Below, piece by piece: positions 50,554-58,302 of a stretch of 64,000 bases of DNA (position 1 is its first letter; the number at the start of each line of letters is the position of its first letter). The DNA lies in assembly GCA_002337455.1 (NCBI GenBank), contig DDGC01000001.1, forward strand, positions 84,927 to 148,926. Reading direction: 5' to 3'. The notes under the pieces were generated by a model. The model was not told the DNA's origin. It ran no database searches and saw nothing but the letters and a program-made list of their open reading frames with translations. Source of the DNA: Rhizobiales bacterium UBA1912 (GTDB lineage Bacteria; Pseudomonadota; Alphaproteobacteria; Rhizobiales; Devosiaceae). The position numbers and the translations under genes are program-made.

Positions 50554-50712
50554 TCTCCTGGCTCGTGGATCAACGCTCTTTACCCAACCTTCCCAGCCCT
50601 GGGGGCCAGTGGTGAACGGGTAAGGAACTCCTCACTTACAGTTGCGGGGGCAGCACCGGCCTTGCACCGGATTTCCCGTCTTAGCCCTCGATCTTGCGAT
50701 AGAGGGAACCGC
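50543..50712 (-). promoter_or_regulatory. Cobalamin riboswitch upstream of nrdA
   Basis: On the minus strand the core elements occur in order: GGAAATCCGGTGCAAGGC, GCTGCCCCCGCAACTGTAA and the B12 box AGCCAGGAGACCTGCC near 50548-50563. This layout identifies an adenosylcobalamin-type riboswitch. It lies about 130 nt upstream of the nrdA start on the same strand. Cobalamin binding should lower nrdAB expression, as described for class I reductases in organisms that also own a B12-dependent class II enzyme. Confidence 0.95.
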
Positions 50713-50825
50713 GAAACGCAAGATGTAGTGTGGCAGATTCGTGGCGGCATGCAATCGGCAATATCTGCCGCCCGACACTTTTGGCCCGGATGTGCGTAAG
50801 GTCGGGAAACAGACACCTAGCGTCG

Positions 50826-50851
50826 ATGATATAAAGATTTCTTTATATCAT
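50826..50851. promoter_or_regulatory. 26-bp palindrome between the two riboswitch units (candidate SahR-like operator)
   Basis: ATGATATAAAGA and TCTTTATATCAT are perfect 12-bp arms separated by TT. TTGACA follows at 50854-50859 and could be the -35 of the metE unit. AT-rich palindromes with AAAGA/TCTTT cores are, from memory, reported for the ArsR-family S-adenosylhomocysteine regulator SahR, which controls metE in proteobacteria. The assignment needs a motif search; the symmetry itself is certain. Confidence 0.55.
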
Positions 50852-50892
50852 TATTGACATTGCACGCCGCGGTGGGCAGTGTGGTGATGTCC

Positions 50893-51059
50893 ACGGTCCC
50901 CGCGAGGGGATAACAGGGAATCCGGTAGAAGCGGTTTGCGCTTCAAGTCCGGAGCTGCCCCCGCAACTGTAAGCGGCGATGGGACGCCTGAAGGGCCACT
51001 GGATTGTTCCGGGAAGGCCAGGCGAACCGGTAAGCTGCAAGCCAGGAGACCTACCGCGG
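50893..51059 (+). promoter_or_regulatory. Cobalamin riboswitch upstream of metE
   Basis: The plus strand shows GGGAATCCGGT, the highly conserved GCTGCCCCCGCAACTGTAA (near 50955-50972) and the B12 box GCCAGGAGACCTACC (51041 onwards). It lies 200 nt upstream of metE. It should reduce expression of the B12-independent methionine synthase when cobalamin, and so MetH activity, is available. A small hairpin at 51081-51097 (CCGATC/GATCGG) directly follows the aptamer. Confidence 0.96.
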
Positions 51060-51112
51060 ATCATCGTTCCCACACGTTTCCCGATCGGGTGGATCGGTAA
51101 GAGGACAATACA

Positions 51113-51175
51113 ATGATCGACGCAGTGTTCCTGCCGCTGACCTCTGATCGCGATAACCGAATGTGCACCGCCTGA
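51113..51175 (+). other. Possible 20-codon leader ORF between riboswitch and metE
   Basis: An ATG preceded by AGAGGA at about 7 nt opens a frame of 20 codons (MIDAVFLPLTSDRDNRMCTA) ending in TGA at 51173. A hairpin CGCCTG/CAGGCG at 51169-51184 spans the stop. It may be a translated leader that mediates riboswitch output, or chance. It is not in frame with metE. Confidence 0.25.
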
Positions 51176-51210
51176 TCGCAGGCGCTCTCTCCATTCATCA
51201 TCGGTTTTTC

Positions 51211-51239
51211 ACCGCGCCGCTCCCAAGCGGGCGCGCGGT
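51211..51239 (+). other. GC-rich hairpin in the metE leader
   Basis: ACCGCGC and CGCT pair with AGCG and GCGCGGT around a short CCCA loop, with a 2-nt bulge on the 3' side. It ends 11 nt before the GAGG ribosome site of metE. It is not followed by a T run, so a role in translation initiation or mRNA stability is more likely than termination. Confidence 0.4.
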
Positions 51240-51260
51240 CGTCATCGCACGAGGCATACC

Positions 51261-53534
51261 ATGACCCTTTCAGCCAATCTCGGCTTCCCGCGCATCGGCG
51301 CGCATCGCGAACTCAAGGCAGCGCTCGAATCCTTCTGGAAAGGCGCTTTACCCAAATCCGACCTTCTGGCCACTGCGCGCGAACTGCGGGCGCGCCATTG
51401 GCATCTCCAAAAAGAGGCCGGGATCGAAATTATCCCATCCAACGATTTCACGCTCTACGATCATGTGCTCGACACAGCCATCGCGCTGGGCGCCATCCCC
51501 GAACGCTTCGCATATCTGCGTGACGGAGACCCGCTCGACCTCTACTTCGCCTGCGCCCGCGGCACCGATGCCGCGCCGGCCATGGAGATGACCAAGTGGT
51601 TCGACACCAACTATCACTATATCGTCCCTGAATTTACGCCCGGCCAGCGCTTCGCGCTCTCATCTGCCAAGATCATCGATGACTATCGCGAGGCCAAAGC
51701 CCTGGGCATCGACACCCGCCCTGTCCTGCTCGGCCCGGTCACGTTTCTCTCGCTGGGCAAAGCCAAGGGCGATTTCTCGCCGCTCGATCTGATCGACGAC
51801 GTTCTGCCGGTCTATGCAGAAATCCTTGCGACGCTGAGGGCTATCGGCGCCGACTGGGTGCAGATCGACGAGCCGGTCTTTGTCCTCGACCTCACCGAGA
51901 AGCAGAAATCCGCCCTTACGCTAACCTATGAGACCCTTGCGCCTGTCGCCCCCAAGATCATGCTCGCCACCTATTTCGGCGCGCTTGGCGACAATCTCGA
52001 CCTTGCTGCCGCACTGCCCGTTTCGGGGCTGCATGTGGACCTGGTCCGGGCGCCGCTCCAGTTCGAGCCGGTCCTGGCCAGGTTGCGCGAATCCGCCATC
52101 ACCCTCTCGCTCGGCGTTATCGACGGCCGTAACGTCTGGCGGGCCGATCTCGACCATAAATTCACGTTCGTGCGTCGTGCCTGGGATCTGATCGGCCCGG
52201 ACCGGCTCCAGGTCGCACCCTCTTGCTCATTGCTGCACACGCCTTTCGATCTCGAGCACGAGACCGCACTCGATGCAGACCTCAAATCCTGGCTCGCCTT
52301 TTCGAAGCAAAAGCTCGCTGAGGTCCAGGCCCTGACCCTTGCCATCCAGCGTGGCGAGGGGGCGGTCCGCGAGGCGTTTGCGGCAAGCAGGCAGGCTCTC
52401 GCGGACCGCACATCATCCCCGCGCGTACATGACGGCGCCGTCAGGGGCCGCGCACAGGCTGTAACGCCCGATCATCTGGCCCGCAAAAGCCCGTTTCCGG
52501 CCCGAGCCAGAATTCAAGCCGAACGCTTTGGCCTTCCAGCCTTTCCCACAACCACCATCGGCTCGTTTCCCCAGACGAGCGATTTGCGCCAGGCCCGCGC
52601 CGCCCGTAAGCGTGGCGACCTCGACGAGGCGGCCTATGTTGCCTTCCTCAAGGACAAGATAACCGAGTGCGTTGCCATTCAGGAGGAGCTGGGCCTCGAC
52701 GTTCTCGTTCACGGCGAATTCGAGCGCAACGACATGGTTGAGTATTTCGGGGAACAACTCGATGGCTTCGCCTTTACAAAAAACGGCTGGGTTCAGTCCT
52801 ATGGCTCGCGCTGCGTCAAGCCGCCTGTGATCTATGGCGATGTCGCCCGCCCCCGACCGATGACGGTCGAATGGTCGGCCTATGCGCAATCGCTTACCCA
52901 AAGGCCCATGAAGGGCATGCTGACCGGTCCAGTCACCATCCTGCAATGGAGTTTTGTGCGCGACGACCAGCCGCGTTCGGACACCTGCCGCCAGATTGCG
53001 CTCGCCATTCGCGACGAGGTTCTCGACCTCGAACGAGCAGGCGTGGGCATGATCCAGATCGATGAGCCGGCGCTACGCGAGGGCCTGCCGCTGCGCCGGG
53101 CCGAGCGGGCCGGCTATCTCGATTGGGCGATCGACTGCTTTCGCCTCTCGGCGGCGGGCGTTGGCGATGCCACCCAGATTCATACCCATATGTGTTACGC
53201 CGAGTTCAACGACATCATGGACGCTATCGCCGCGCTCGACGCCGACGTGATCTCGATCGAAACCTCGCGCTCGGACATGGACCTGCTCGAAGCCTTCGGC
53301 ACTTTCATGTATCCCAACGCCATCGGCCCGGGTGTGTGGGACATCCACTCTCCCCGCGTGCCGGCCAAGGCAGAAATGTTGAACTTGCTCGAGAAAGCCC
53401 TGGAGACGGTTCCTGCCGACCGGCTCTGGATCAATCCTGACTGCGGCCTGAAAACCCGCGACTGGCCGGAAACGAAGGCGGCCCTGTTCCAATTGACGGA
53501 AGCGGCCGCGCATTTGCGACGTATGGACCTGTAG
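51261..53534 (+). CDS. metE: Cobalamin-independent methionine synthase
   Basis: 757 residues, the usual MetE length, with two homologous barrels. The N-terminal half starts LSANLGFPRIGAHRELKAAL. The catalytic C-terminal half starts FPTTTIGSFPQTSDLRQARA and supplies the zinc ligands His and Cys in THMCYAEFNDIM, a Glu in DVISIETSRSDMDLL and Cys in INPDCGLKTRDW. It transfers a methyl group from methyltetrahydrofolate-polyglutamate to homocysteine without B12. GAGG lies 7 nt before the ATG. The upstream riboswitch makes it a backup for B12-dependent MetH. It is convergent with the HAD-like gene. Confidence 0.96.
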   Translation: MTLSANLGFPRIGAHRELKAALESFWKGALPKSDLLATARELRARHWHLQKEAGIEIIPSNDFTLYDHVLDTAIALGAIPERFAYLRDGDPLDLYFACARGTDAAPAMEMTKWFDTNYHYIVPEFTPGQRFALSSAKIIDDYREAKALGIDTRPVLLGPVTFLSLGKAKGDFSPLDLIDDVLPVYAEILATLRAIGADWVQIDEPVFVLDLTEKQKSALTLTYETLAPVAPKIMLATYFGALGDNLDLAAALPVSGLHVDLVRAPLQFEPVLARLRESAITLSLGVIDGRNVWRADLDHKFTFVRRAWDLIGPDRLQVAPSCSLLHTPFDLEHETALDADLKSWLAFSKQKLAEVQALTLAIQRGEGAVREAFAASRQALADRTSSPRVHDGAVRGRAQAVTPDHLARKSPFPARARIQAERFGLPAFPTTTIGSFPQTSDLRQARAARKRGDLDEAAYVAFLKDKITECVAIQEELGLDVLVHGEFERNDMVEYFGEQLDGFAFTKNGWVQSYGSRCVKPPVIYGDVARPRPMTVEWSAYAQSLTQRPMKGMLTGPVTILQWSFVRDDQPRSDTCRQIALAIRDEVLDLERAGVGMIQIDEPALREGLPLRRAERAGYLDWAIDCFRLSAAGVGDATQIHTHMCYAEFNDIMDAIAALDADVISIETSRSDMDLLEAFGTFMYPNAIGPGVWDIHSPRVPAKAEMLNLLEKALETVPADRLWINPDCGLKTRDWPETKAALFQLTEAAAHLRRMDL

Positions 53535-53540
53535 GGCCGG

Positions 53541-54869
53541 TTACCGGGCACCCGTACCGCTTTTTGAACCGGACAAGTGGTCTTCCACTTGTCCGATGCG
53601 CATCGCAGGATCGGCCATGACCGGATTGCGAGCGCTTCGGCCCATGGCGCATTCGATTTCCGCAAGGAGCGTGGGGAGTTCGCCGGGAGAAAAAATGGTA
53701 TAGGCAGGCAACTCGCTGGCATCGAGCGGGGTCTTGTGGCGGCGGGGGGACCAGTTTTGCCAGATCGAGATGATCCCCAGCTCGTTGGCGCCCTTGACGT
53801 CGCGGCCCAGATGATTGCCGACCATGACGGTTGCCTCCGCATCGGCGGGTTCCAGCCCCAGCGCCGCGAGCGCGGCGAGAAACATCTGGGCGGCGGGCTT
53901 TTCGCAACCTTGAGCCTCGGAGATGATTTCGGCTTCGAAGTGAGCCGAAACCCCGTGGCCGCCTAGAATGTTGGCAAAACTTTTCACCCGGCCGTCGGCG
54001 ACCAGCGCGATGCGATAGCCTTCGCGGGCCAGCGTCTCGACCATTTCCATTGCGCCAGGAATGAGATCGGCCTCCACGACGTGATCGTCCGCATCGCGGA
54101 TTTCGGTCGCTTCGTCGACCAGGGTGTCGCCGCTATCGAGCAGCACGGCCTTGATGAGCGGCTGATCGGCGCGCACCTGGGCGAGCACCTGTGGCACGCG
54201 CTGGCAGATAAAGGCGTGCAGATCGGGCCAGGAGATATGATCGACCGTGGAAAGATCGAAGGCGGCGCTGAAATCGAAAGCGGGCATGAAGGCGCTGTTC
54301 TGGAGATGCCGGCGCACGGCCCGATGGTCCTCGGCGGTCAGCGTTGAAAACGCCTCTTTGAACATGTCGTTGATTAGAACATGCCCCGCGCTGGTCATCG
54401 AGGTGCAACTGGCCGTCAGCCAATCGCGGCGCTCAAGAATGGGATCGGCGCTGGCGTGGAAGGCGTGCTTGCCGGGTTCGGAATAGAGGGTCACGCGCCC
54501 GTCTTCGAGCGGCAGCGCGCCATCGGCCAAAACCATCGGATAGAGCTTGCCATGGGCACTGGCGTCAACGCCGACGATGGCGTCTTTGTCATCGAGCTTG
54601 AGCCAGACGTGCTCGAGTTCGTAGAGATGCTGGATGTCCCAATCCCACCAGATCGCATATTCGACCACCTTGGCGACGCCCGGCTCGAACGTTATGGCGA
54701 GGGGCGCGGAGGGCGATTGCCGGGGAGCGTCAAGCACCGTCACGCCGACTTTTGAGGGAAAGAACGGCTCGTTGCGGGCAAACCGGATGCGCGGCGCAAG
54801 CTGGCGGGCAAGCGCGAGGTCGGACGGGGTGGGCAGCGCCGGAACGGCGGAACGCGCATCATAAGCCAT
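53541..54869 (-). CDS. HAD-like protein with large N-terminal domain
   Basis: 442 residues in two parts. Residues ~1-220 form an unassigned domain (FEPGVAKVVEYAIWWDWDIQ, LEHVWLKLDDKDAIVGVDAS, with a possible metal or substrate site HGKLYPMV). Residues ~235-410 are HAD-like: motif I reads KAVLLDSGDTLVDE, motif III has Lys in GCEKPAAQMF, and motif IV reads VMVGNHLGRDVKGAN. Motif I keeps the nucleophile Asp, but the usual second Asp is Gly, so phosphatase activity may be weak or altered. The last 16 codons are made of a dispersed repeat (53570-53595). A LacI-type operator lies 75 bp upstream. Function unknown. Confidence 0.8.
   Translation of the reverse strand: MAYDARSAVPALPTPSDLALARQLAPRIRFARNEPFFPSKVGVTVLDAPRQSPSAPLAITFEPGVAKVVEYAIWWDWDIQHLYELEHVWLKLDDKDAIVGVDASAHGKLYPMVLADGALPLEDGRVTLYSEPGKHAFHASADPILERRDWLTASCTSMTSAGHVLINDMFKEAFSTLTAEDHRAVRRHLQNSAFMPAFDFSAAFDLSTVDHISWPDLHAFICQRVPQVLAQVRADQPLIKAVLLDSGDTLVDEATEIRDADDHVVEADLIPGAMEMVETLAREGYRIALVADGRVKSFANILGGHGVSAHFEAEIISEAQGCEKPAAQMFLAALAALGLEPADAEATVMVGNHLGRDVKGANELGIISIWQNWSPRRHKTPLDASELPAYTIFSPGELPTLLAEIECAMGRSARNPVMADPAMRIGQVEDHLSGSKSGTGAR
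53570..53595. repeat. Dispersed palindromic repeat core within a coding end
   Basis: CGGACAAGTGG and CCACTTGTCCG are perfect 11-bp arms with a TCTT loop. The sequence is a variant of the hairpin at 7208-7234 (shared GGAYAAGTGG core). It overlaps the last codons of the HAD-like gene and sits in the convergent gap with metE, where it could also serve as a bidirectional 3' end. Confidence 0.6.
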
Positions 54870-54943
54870 TTTGAAGTTTCTCGTTGAGTCGCAGGGAACG
54901 CCGACTGCTTAGGTCGGCCAGATGGCATGGCTGTAACGAAATT

Positions 54944-54961
54944 CTTGAAAACGATTTCAAG
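54944..54961. promoter_or_regulatory. LacI-type operator, copy 1
   Basis: CTTGAAAACGATTTCAAG has 7-bp arms (CTTGAAA/TTTCAAG) around ACGA. It lies between the 3' end of the broken lacI gene and the start of the HAD-like gene, so it should control the latter. Seventeen of its bases match the site at 56103-56119 exactly in reverse complement. Confidence 0.65.
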
Positions 54962-54976
54962 AAGATGACAGATTTT

Positions 54977-56021
54977 TCATCCTGCCGCCGGGACTGGCCC
55001 TGTAGAATGACGGACGAGCACCGAATTTTCCAAGACGATCTGTTGGGCTGAGGCCCGCGGATTGCGGATGTGGTGCAGGAGCGTCTGGGCGGCCAGCGTC
55101 CCCATTTCGTGGATCGGCTGGCGCACTGTGGAGAGGCTGGGAAAGGTAATCCCTGATTCCATAATGCCGTCATAGCCGAGGATGGAGATTTCGCCCGGAA
55201 CGGCCATGCCGCGACGATGGGCGGTCTGCATGGCGCCGATCGCCAGGACATCTGTGGTGCCGAACAGGGCCGTGGCATCGGGGTAGCGATCGAAAATATG
55301 CTCGGCCTGGCGCGCGCCTTCCTCAAGCGTTGCCTCATCGAACGGTCCGGAAAACACGAGCTCGACGCCTTCAGCCAGATCCTGAGCGGCGCGCATGATG
55401 CCGCGCATCCGTTCGCTGCCCACATTGCCATTGCCCTTGGCGCCGCCGGCCTGGGCGCGCGATCCGGCGATAATGCCGATCTTGCGATGCCCCAGGCTCA
55501 GCAGGTGCCGCATGCCTTCGTAGCCGCCGGAATAATTGTCACAAACCACAGCGCTGACCTGGGTCATCGGCGGCTTCATGTCAGCAAAGACTATAGAGAT
55601 TCCGGCCTCCCGGAGCCGGGCCACGTGCCGCGCGGTTCGGGCTGCCGATCCCGTGGGGCGAATGACAACGCCTTCGGCGCAGCTCGATCATGGATTCAAC
55701 ATAGGTCTCCTCGCGGTCAGGGTCGCCGTTTGTCGAGCACAGAAGGGCGCGGTAACCCGCTTCGAAGATGGCGCTTTCGATGGCGTAGGCCAGTGCGCTT
55801 GAAAACGGCGTGCGCTGCTGGCGCAGGAACACGCCAACCACCCGCGATTGTTGCGTTCTAAAACTGGTGGCCAACCGATTGGGCGAATAGCCCAATTCGG
55901 CAATCGCCTTTTGCACCCGCTCGCGAACCTCGGGCCGCACATGGGGGTAGGCGTTAAGAACCCGCGAGACAGTGGCGATCGAGACCTGCGCCTCGCGTGC
56001 CACATCCTTGATGGTAATCAT
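54977..56021 (-). pseudogene. LacI family regulator interrupted by a frameshift
   Basis: The N-terminal part from ATG 56021 reads ITIKDVAREAQVSIATVSRV and on through the hinge and part of the effector domain (VVGVFLRQQRTPFSSALAYA) to VESMIELR. There it shifts frame near 55676-55680 and stops at 55581. The other frame continues correctly (EGVVIRPTGSAARTARHVAR, then VCDNYSGGYEGMRHLLSLGH, ILGYDGIMESGITFPSLSTV) to the stop at 54977. Restoring two bases (CGCC to CGCGCC) gives one 348-residue protein of normal LacI length. It is either a real recent mutation or a sequencing error. The intact DNA-binding domain remains in a fragment of about 146 residues. Confidence 0.88.
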
Positions 56022-56102
56022 TTGAGCACCCCGCCATCGCAACAGCTTCACACAACCATGCAAGGGTCCGGCGTGATCCACGATGCTCGCCGTAGCATAT
56101 TT

Positions 56103-56119
56103 TTGAAATCGTTTTCAAG
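56103..56119. promoter_or_regulatory. LacI-type operator, copy 2
   Basis: TTGAAATCGTTTTCAAG is the exact reverse complement of 17 bases of the site at 54944. It lies between the broken lacI gene (start at 56021) and the transporter operon starting at 56248, so it can serve both autoregulation and control of the transporter. Confidence 0.65.
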
Positions 56120-56247
56120 ATTTCGTCACTCTTGCGCAAACTCGCAGCGCTAAACCGCATCCGTCCTTCATGGGGTGAATGCCGGGCCAGAGTTAAGCCG
56201 CCGGCGCCCCCGCGTCCACGCAACGGGTCAATCAAGGGTTAGGATTC

Positions 56248-58233
56248 ATGATCAAGAAACCGACTATAGCCATTATGGCGGGCTATCTCGCCGCCACCGC
56301 TTTGACGGCAGTTCCGGTGGTTCCGGCACTGGCACAGGATACACCGGCCGCGCAGTGCTCGGCCTATGCCGAAGCCCCTCAACTTGCCGATCAGGTTGCA
56401 GCGGGTGACCTTCCGACCGTGGGTGAGCGTCTCCCGGTCAATCCGCTGGTTATCGAACCTGCCGATGAAATCGGCGTTTACGGCGGCGAGTTCCAGGATC
56501 GCTGGGGCGGTGGCCGCATCGCCGAGATGCGCCATTACGGCTACGAGCCGCTGGTTCGCTGGAGCGTCGACGGTTCCGAAGTCGTCCCCGGCGTTGCCGA
56601 AAGCTGGGAAGTGTCCGACGACGCCACCACGTACACCTTTCGTCTGCGCGAAGGCATGAAATGGTCCGACGGTGAAGATTTCACCGCCGACGATATCCGC
56701 TATTGGTGGGAAAACGTCGAGACCAACGCAAAGATCAATCCGCGCGGTCCGCGCGATATCTTCGTGGTCAATGGCGAGCCGATGACCCTTACGGTCATCG
56801 ACGACTACACAGTGGAAATGAGCTGGTCGCAGCCCTACGGCCTGCTGCTCCAGCAGCTTGCCACGCCTTACGGCCAGCGCGTCGTGATGTTCCCAGAGCA
56901 CTATGTTTCCCAGTTCGACATCGACCTCAACCCCGAGGGCGTTGCCGAGATGATGGAGGAAGCGGGCGAGACCGACTACACCGCCTGGTGGCGTGCCAAT
57001 GTCGGCTCGTATGACGACGCTGCCCAGTTCAACGATCCGGACCGCCCTTCGGTCATGGCCTGGATTCCGACCGAACCTTATGCCGACAAGCAGCGCTTTT
57101 CGTTCGTTCGCAATCCCTATTACTTCAAGATCGATTCCGAGTGCCAGCAGCTCCCCTATCTCGACGCCCACACATGGACGCTGAGCCAGGATGCCGAAGT
57201 CGATCTGCTCGCCGCCCTCCAAGGCGACGTTTCGATGTCGGGCCGCAACGTCTCGATCCCGCAGAACCGCGCTGTGTTCGTCGACGGTCAGGAACAGGGC
57301 GATTATCGTCTCGTTTCTGCCGACACCTGCGACTTCAATACGGCCATCGTCTGGTTCTCGATGAACCACCCCGACGAAACCAAGGCTGAAGTCTTCCAAA
57401 ACCTTGATTTTCGCGCCGGCCTTTCGCACGCCATCAACCGCCCGGAAATCATCGACGTCGTCTATCTCGGACAAGGCGAACCGTTCCAGGCGGCCCCGCT
57501 GCCGAACTCGCCCTTCTACAATGAGAAACTGGCCACCCAGTACACCGAGTTCGACATGGACACGGCCAACGCGTACCTCGACAGGATCCTGCCCGAGCGC
57601 GGCGCGGACGGCATGCGCCTTGGTCCCGATGGCGAGCCCTTCTCGTTCCGCGTGGGCATCAATGCCGATTTCAAGCCGGACTCGGTCGATGTGTTCCAGC
57701 TCGTCGAGCGCACCTGGCGCGAAGCCGGGGTCGACGTGACCATGGACTACCGTGCCGACGATCTGCACGGCACCTATGTCAACGATCCGGAACGTGATGC
57801 TGTGGTCTGGGTTGGCGAGAACGGGTGCGGCCAGCTTCCCCTGCTCAACGCCTCGCGCCTGATCAATGACGGCGGGACCACCCAGTGGGGCAATTGGGAC
57901 AATTGGCGTGCCTGGGACCAGGAGCGCCTGGGCGTGACCCTCGACGTTCCTGAAGGCACCGAGCCAGTCGAACCGCCGGCCAACATCGCCCGCCTTTACG
58001 AACTGCGCGCGATGATCCCGACCACAGTGGGTGACGAGCAGACCGCACTGATGAACGAATTCAACGACCTGCTGGCCGAAGAATTCCTCGCCATCGGCAT
58101 CGCGACCCCCGGCGGGTTCTACCGCTCGGTGGACAACAACATCCACAACGTGCCGCAGCCGCTGATTGAGGGTTGGTACTACCCCGGCCCGGCACCTGCG
58201 AACTTCGAAGCCTTCTTCTACCGCGAAGACTAA
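56248..58233 (+). CDS. ABC transporter substrate-binding protein (family 5, long form)
   Basis: 661 residues with a signal peptide (IKKPTIAIMAGYLAATALTA, cleavage after ALA). The family 5 domain follows: WGGGRIAEMRHYGYEPLVRW, TYTFRLREGMKWSDGEDFTA and YYFKIDSECQQLPYLDAHTW. It is about 130 residues longer than DppA, as in the cluster C proteins that take up oligosaccharides or large peptides. A LacI-type operator upstream and a MFS gene at the end of the operon suggest a carbohydrate ligand. AGGGTT is the weak ribosome site. A strong stem-loop follows the stop codon. Confidence 0.88.
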   Translation: MIKKPTIAIMAGYLAATALTAVPVVPALAQDTPAAQCSAYAEAPQLADQVAAGDLPTVGERLPVNPLVIEPADEIGVYGGEFQDRWGGGRIAEMRHYGYEPLVRWSVDGSEVVPGVAESWEVSDDATTYTFRLREGMKWSDGEDFTADDIRYWWENVETNAKINPRGPRDIFVVNGEPMTLTVIDDYTVEMSWSQPYGLLLQQLATPYGQRVVMFPEHYVSQFDIDLNPEGVAEMMEEAGETDYTAWWRANVGSYDDAAQFNDPDRPSVMAWIPTEPYADKQRFSFVRNPYYFKIDSECQQLPYLDAHTWTLSQDAEVDLLAALQGDVSMSGRNVSIPQNRAVFVDGQEQGDYRLVSADTCDFNTAIVWFSMNHPDETKAEVFQNLDFRAGLSHAINRPEIIDVVYLGQGEPFQAAPLPNSPFYNEKLATQYTEFDMDTANAYLDRILPERGADGMRLGPDGEPFSFRVGINADFKPDSVDVFQLVERTWREAGVDVTMDYRADDLHGTYVNDPERDAVVWVGENGCGQLPLLNASRLINDGGTTQWGNWDNWRAWDQERLGVTLDVPEGTEPVEPPANIARLYELRAMIPTTVGDEQTALMNEFNDLLAEEFLAIGIATPGGFYRSVDNNIHNVPQPLIEGWYYPGPAPANFEAFFYRED

Positions 58234-58250
58234 GAGCACATTCATCTCTG

Positions 58251-58277
58251 TGGAGCGGCCCTTTCCGGGCCGCTCCA
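58251..58277 (+). terminator. Intercistronic stem-loop after the binding protein gene
   Basis: TGGAGCGGCCC and GGGCCGCTCCA are perfect 11-bp arms with a TTTCC loop, followed by ATCTCAATTTT. It lies between the binding protein stop and the first permease start. As at 5003, it may cause partial termination or protect the upstream message. Confidence 0.55.
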
Positions 58278-58302
58278 TCTCAATTTTGAGAAAGACCGGC
58301 CC

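Noticed and set aside
51185..51210. T run at 51205 after the 51169 hairpin as an intrinsic terminator for metE leader control
   Set aside because: The T run begins 20 nt after the stem, too far for standard Rho-independent termination.
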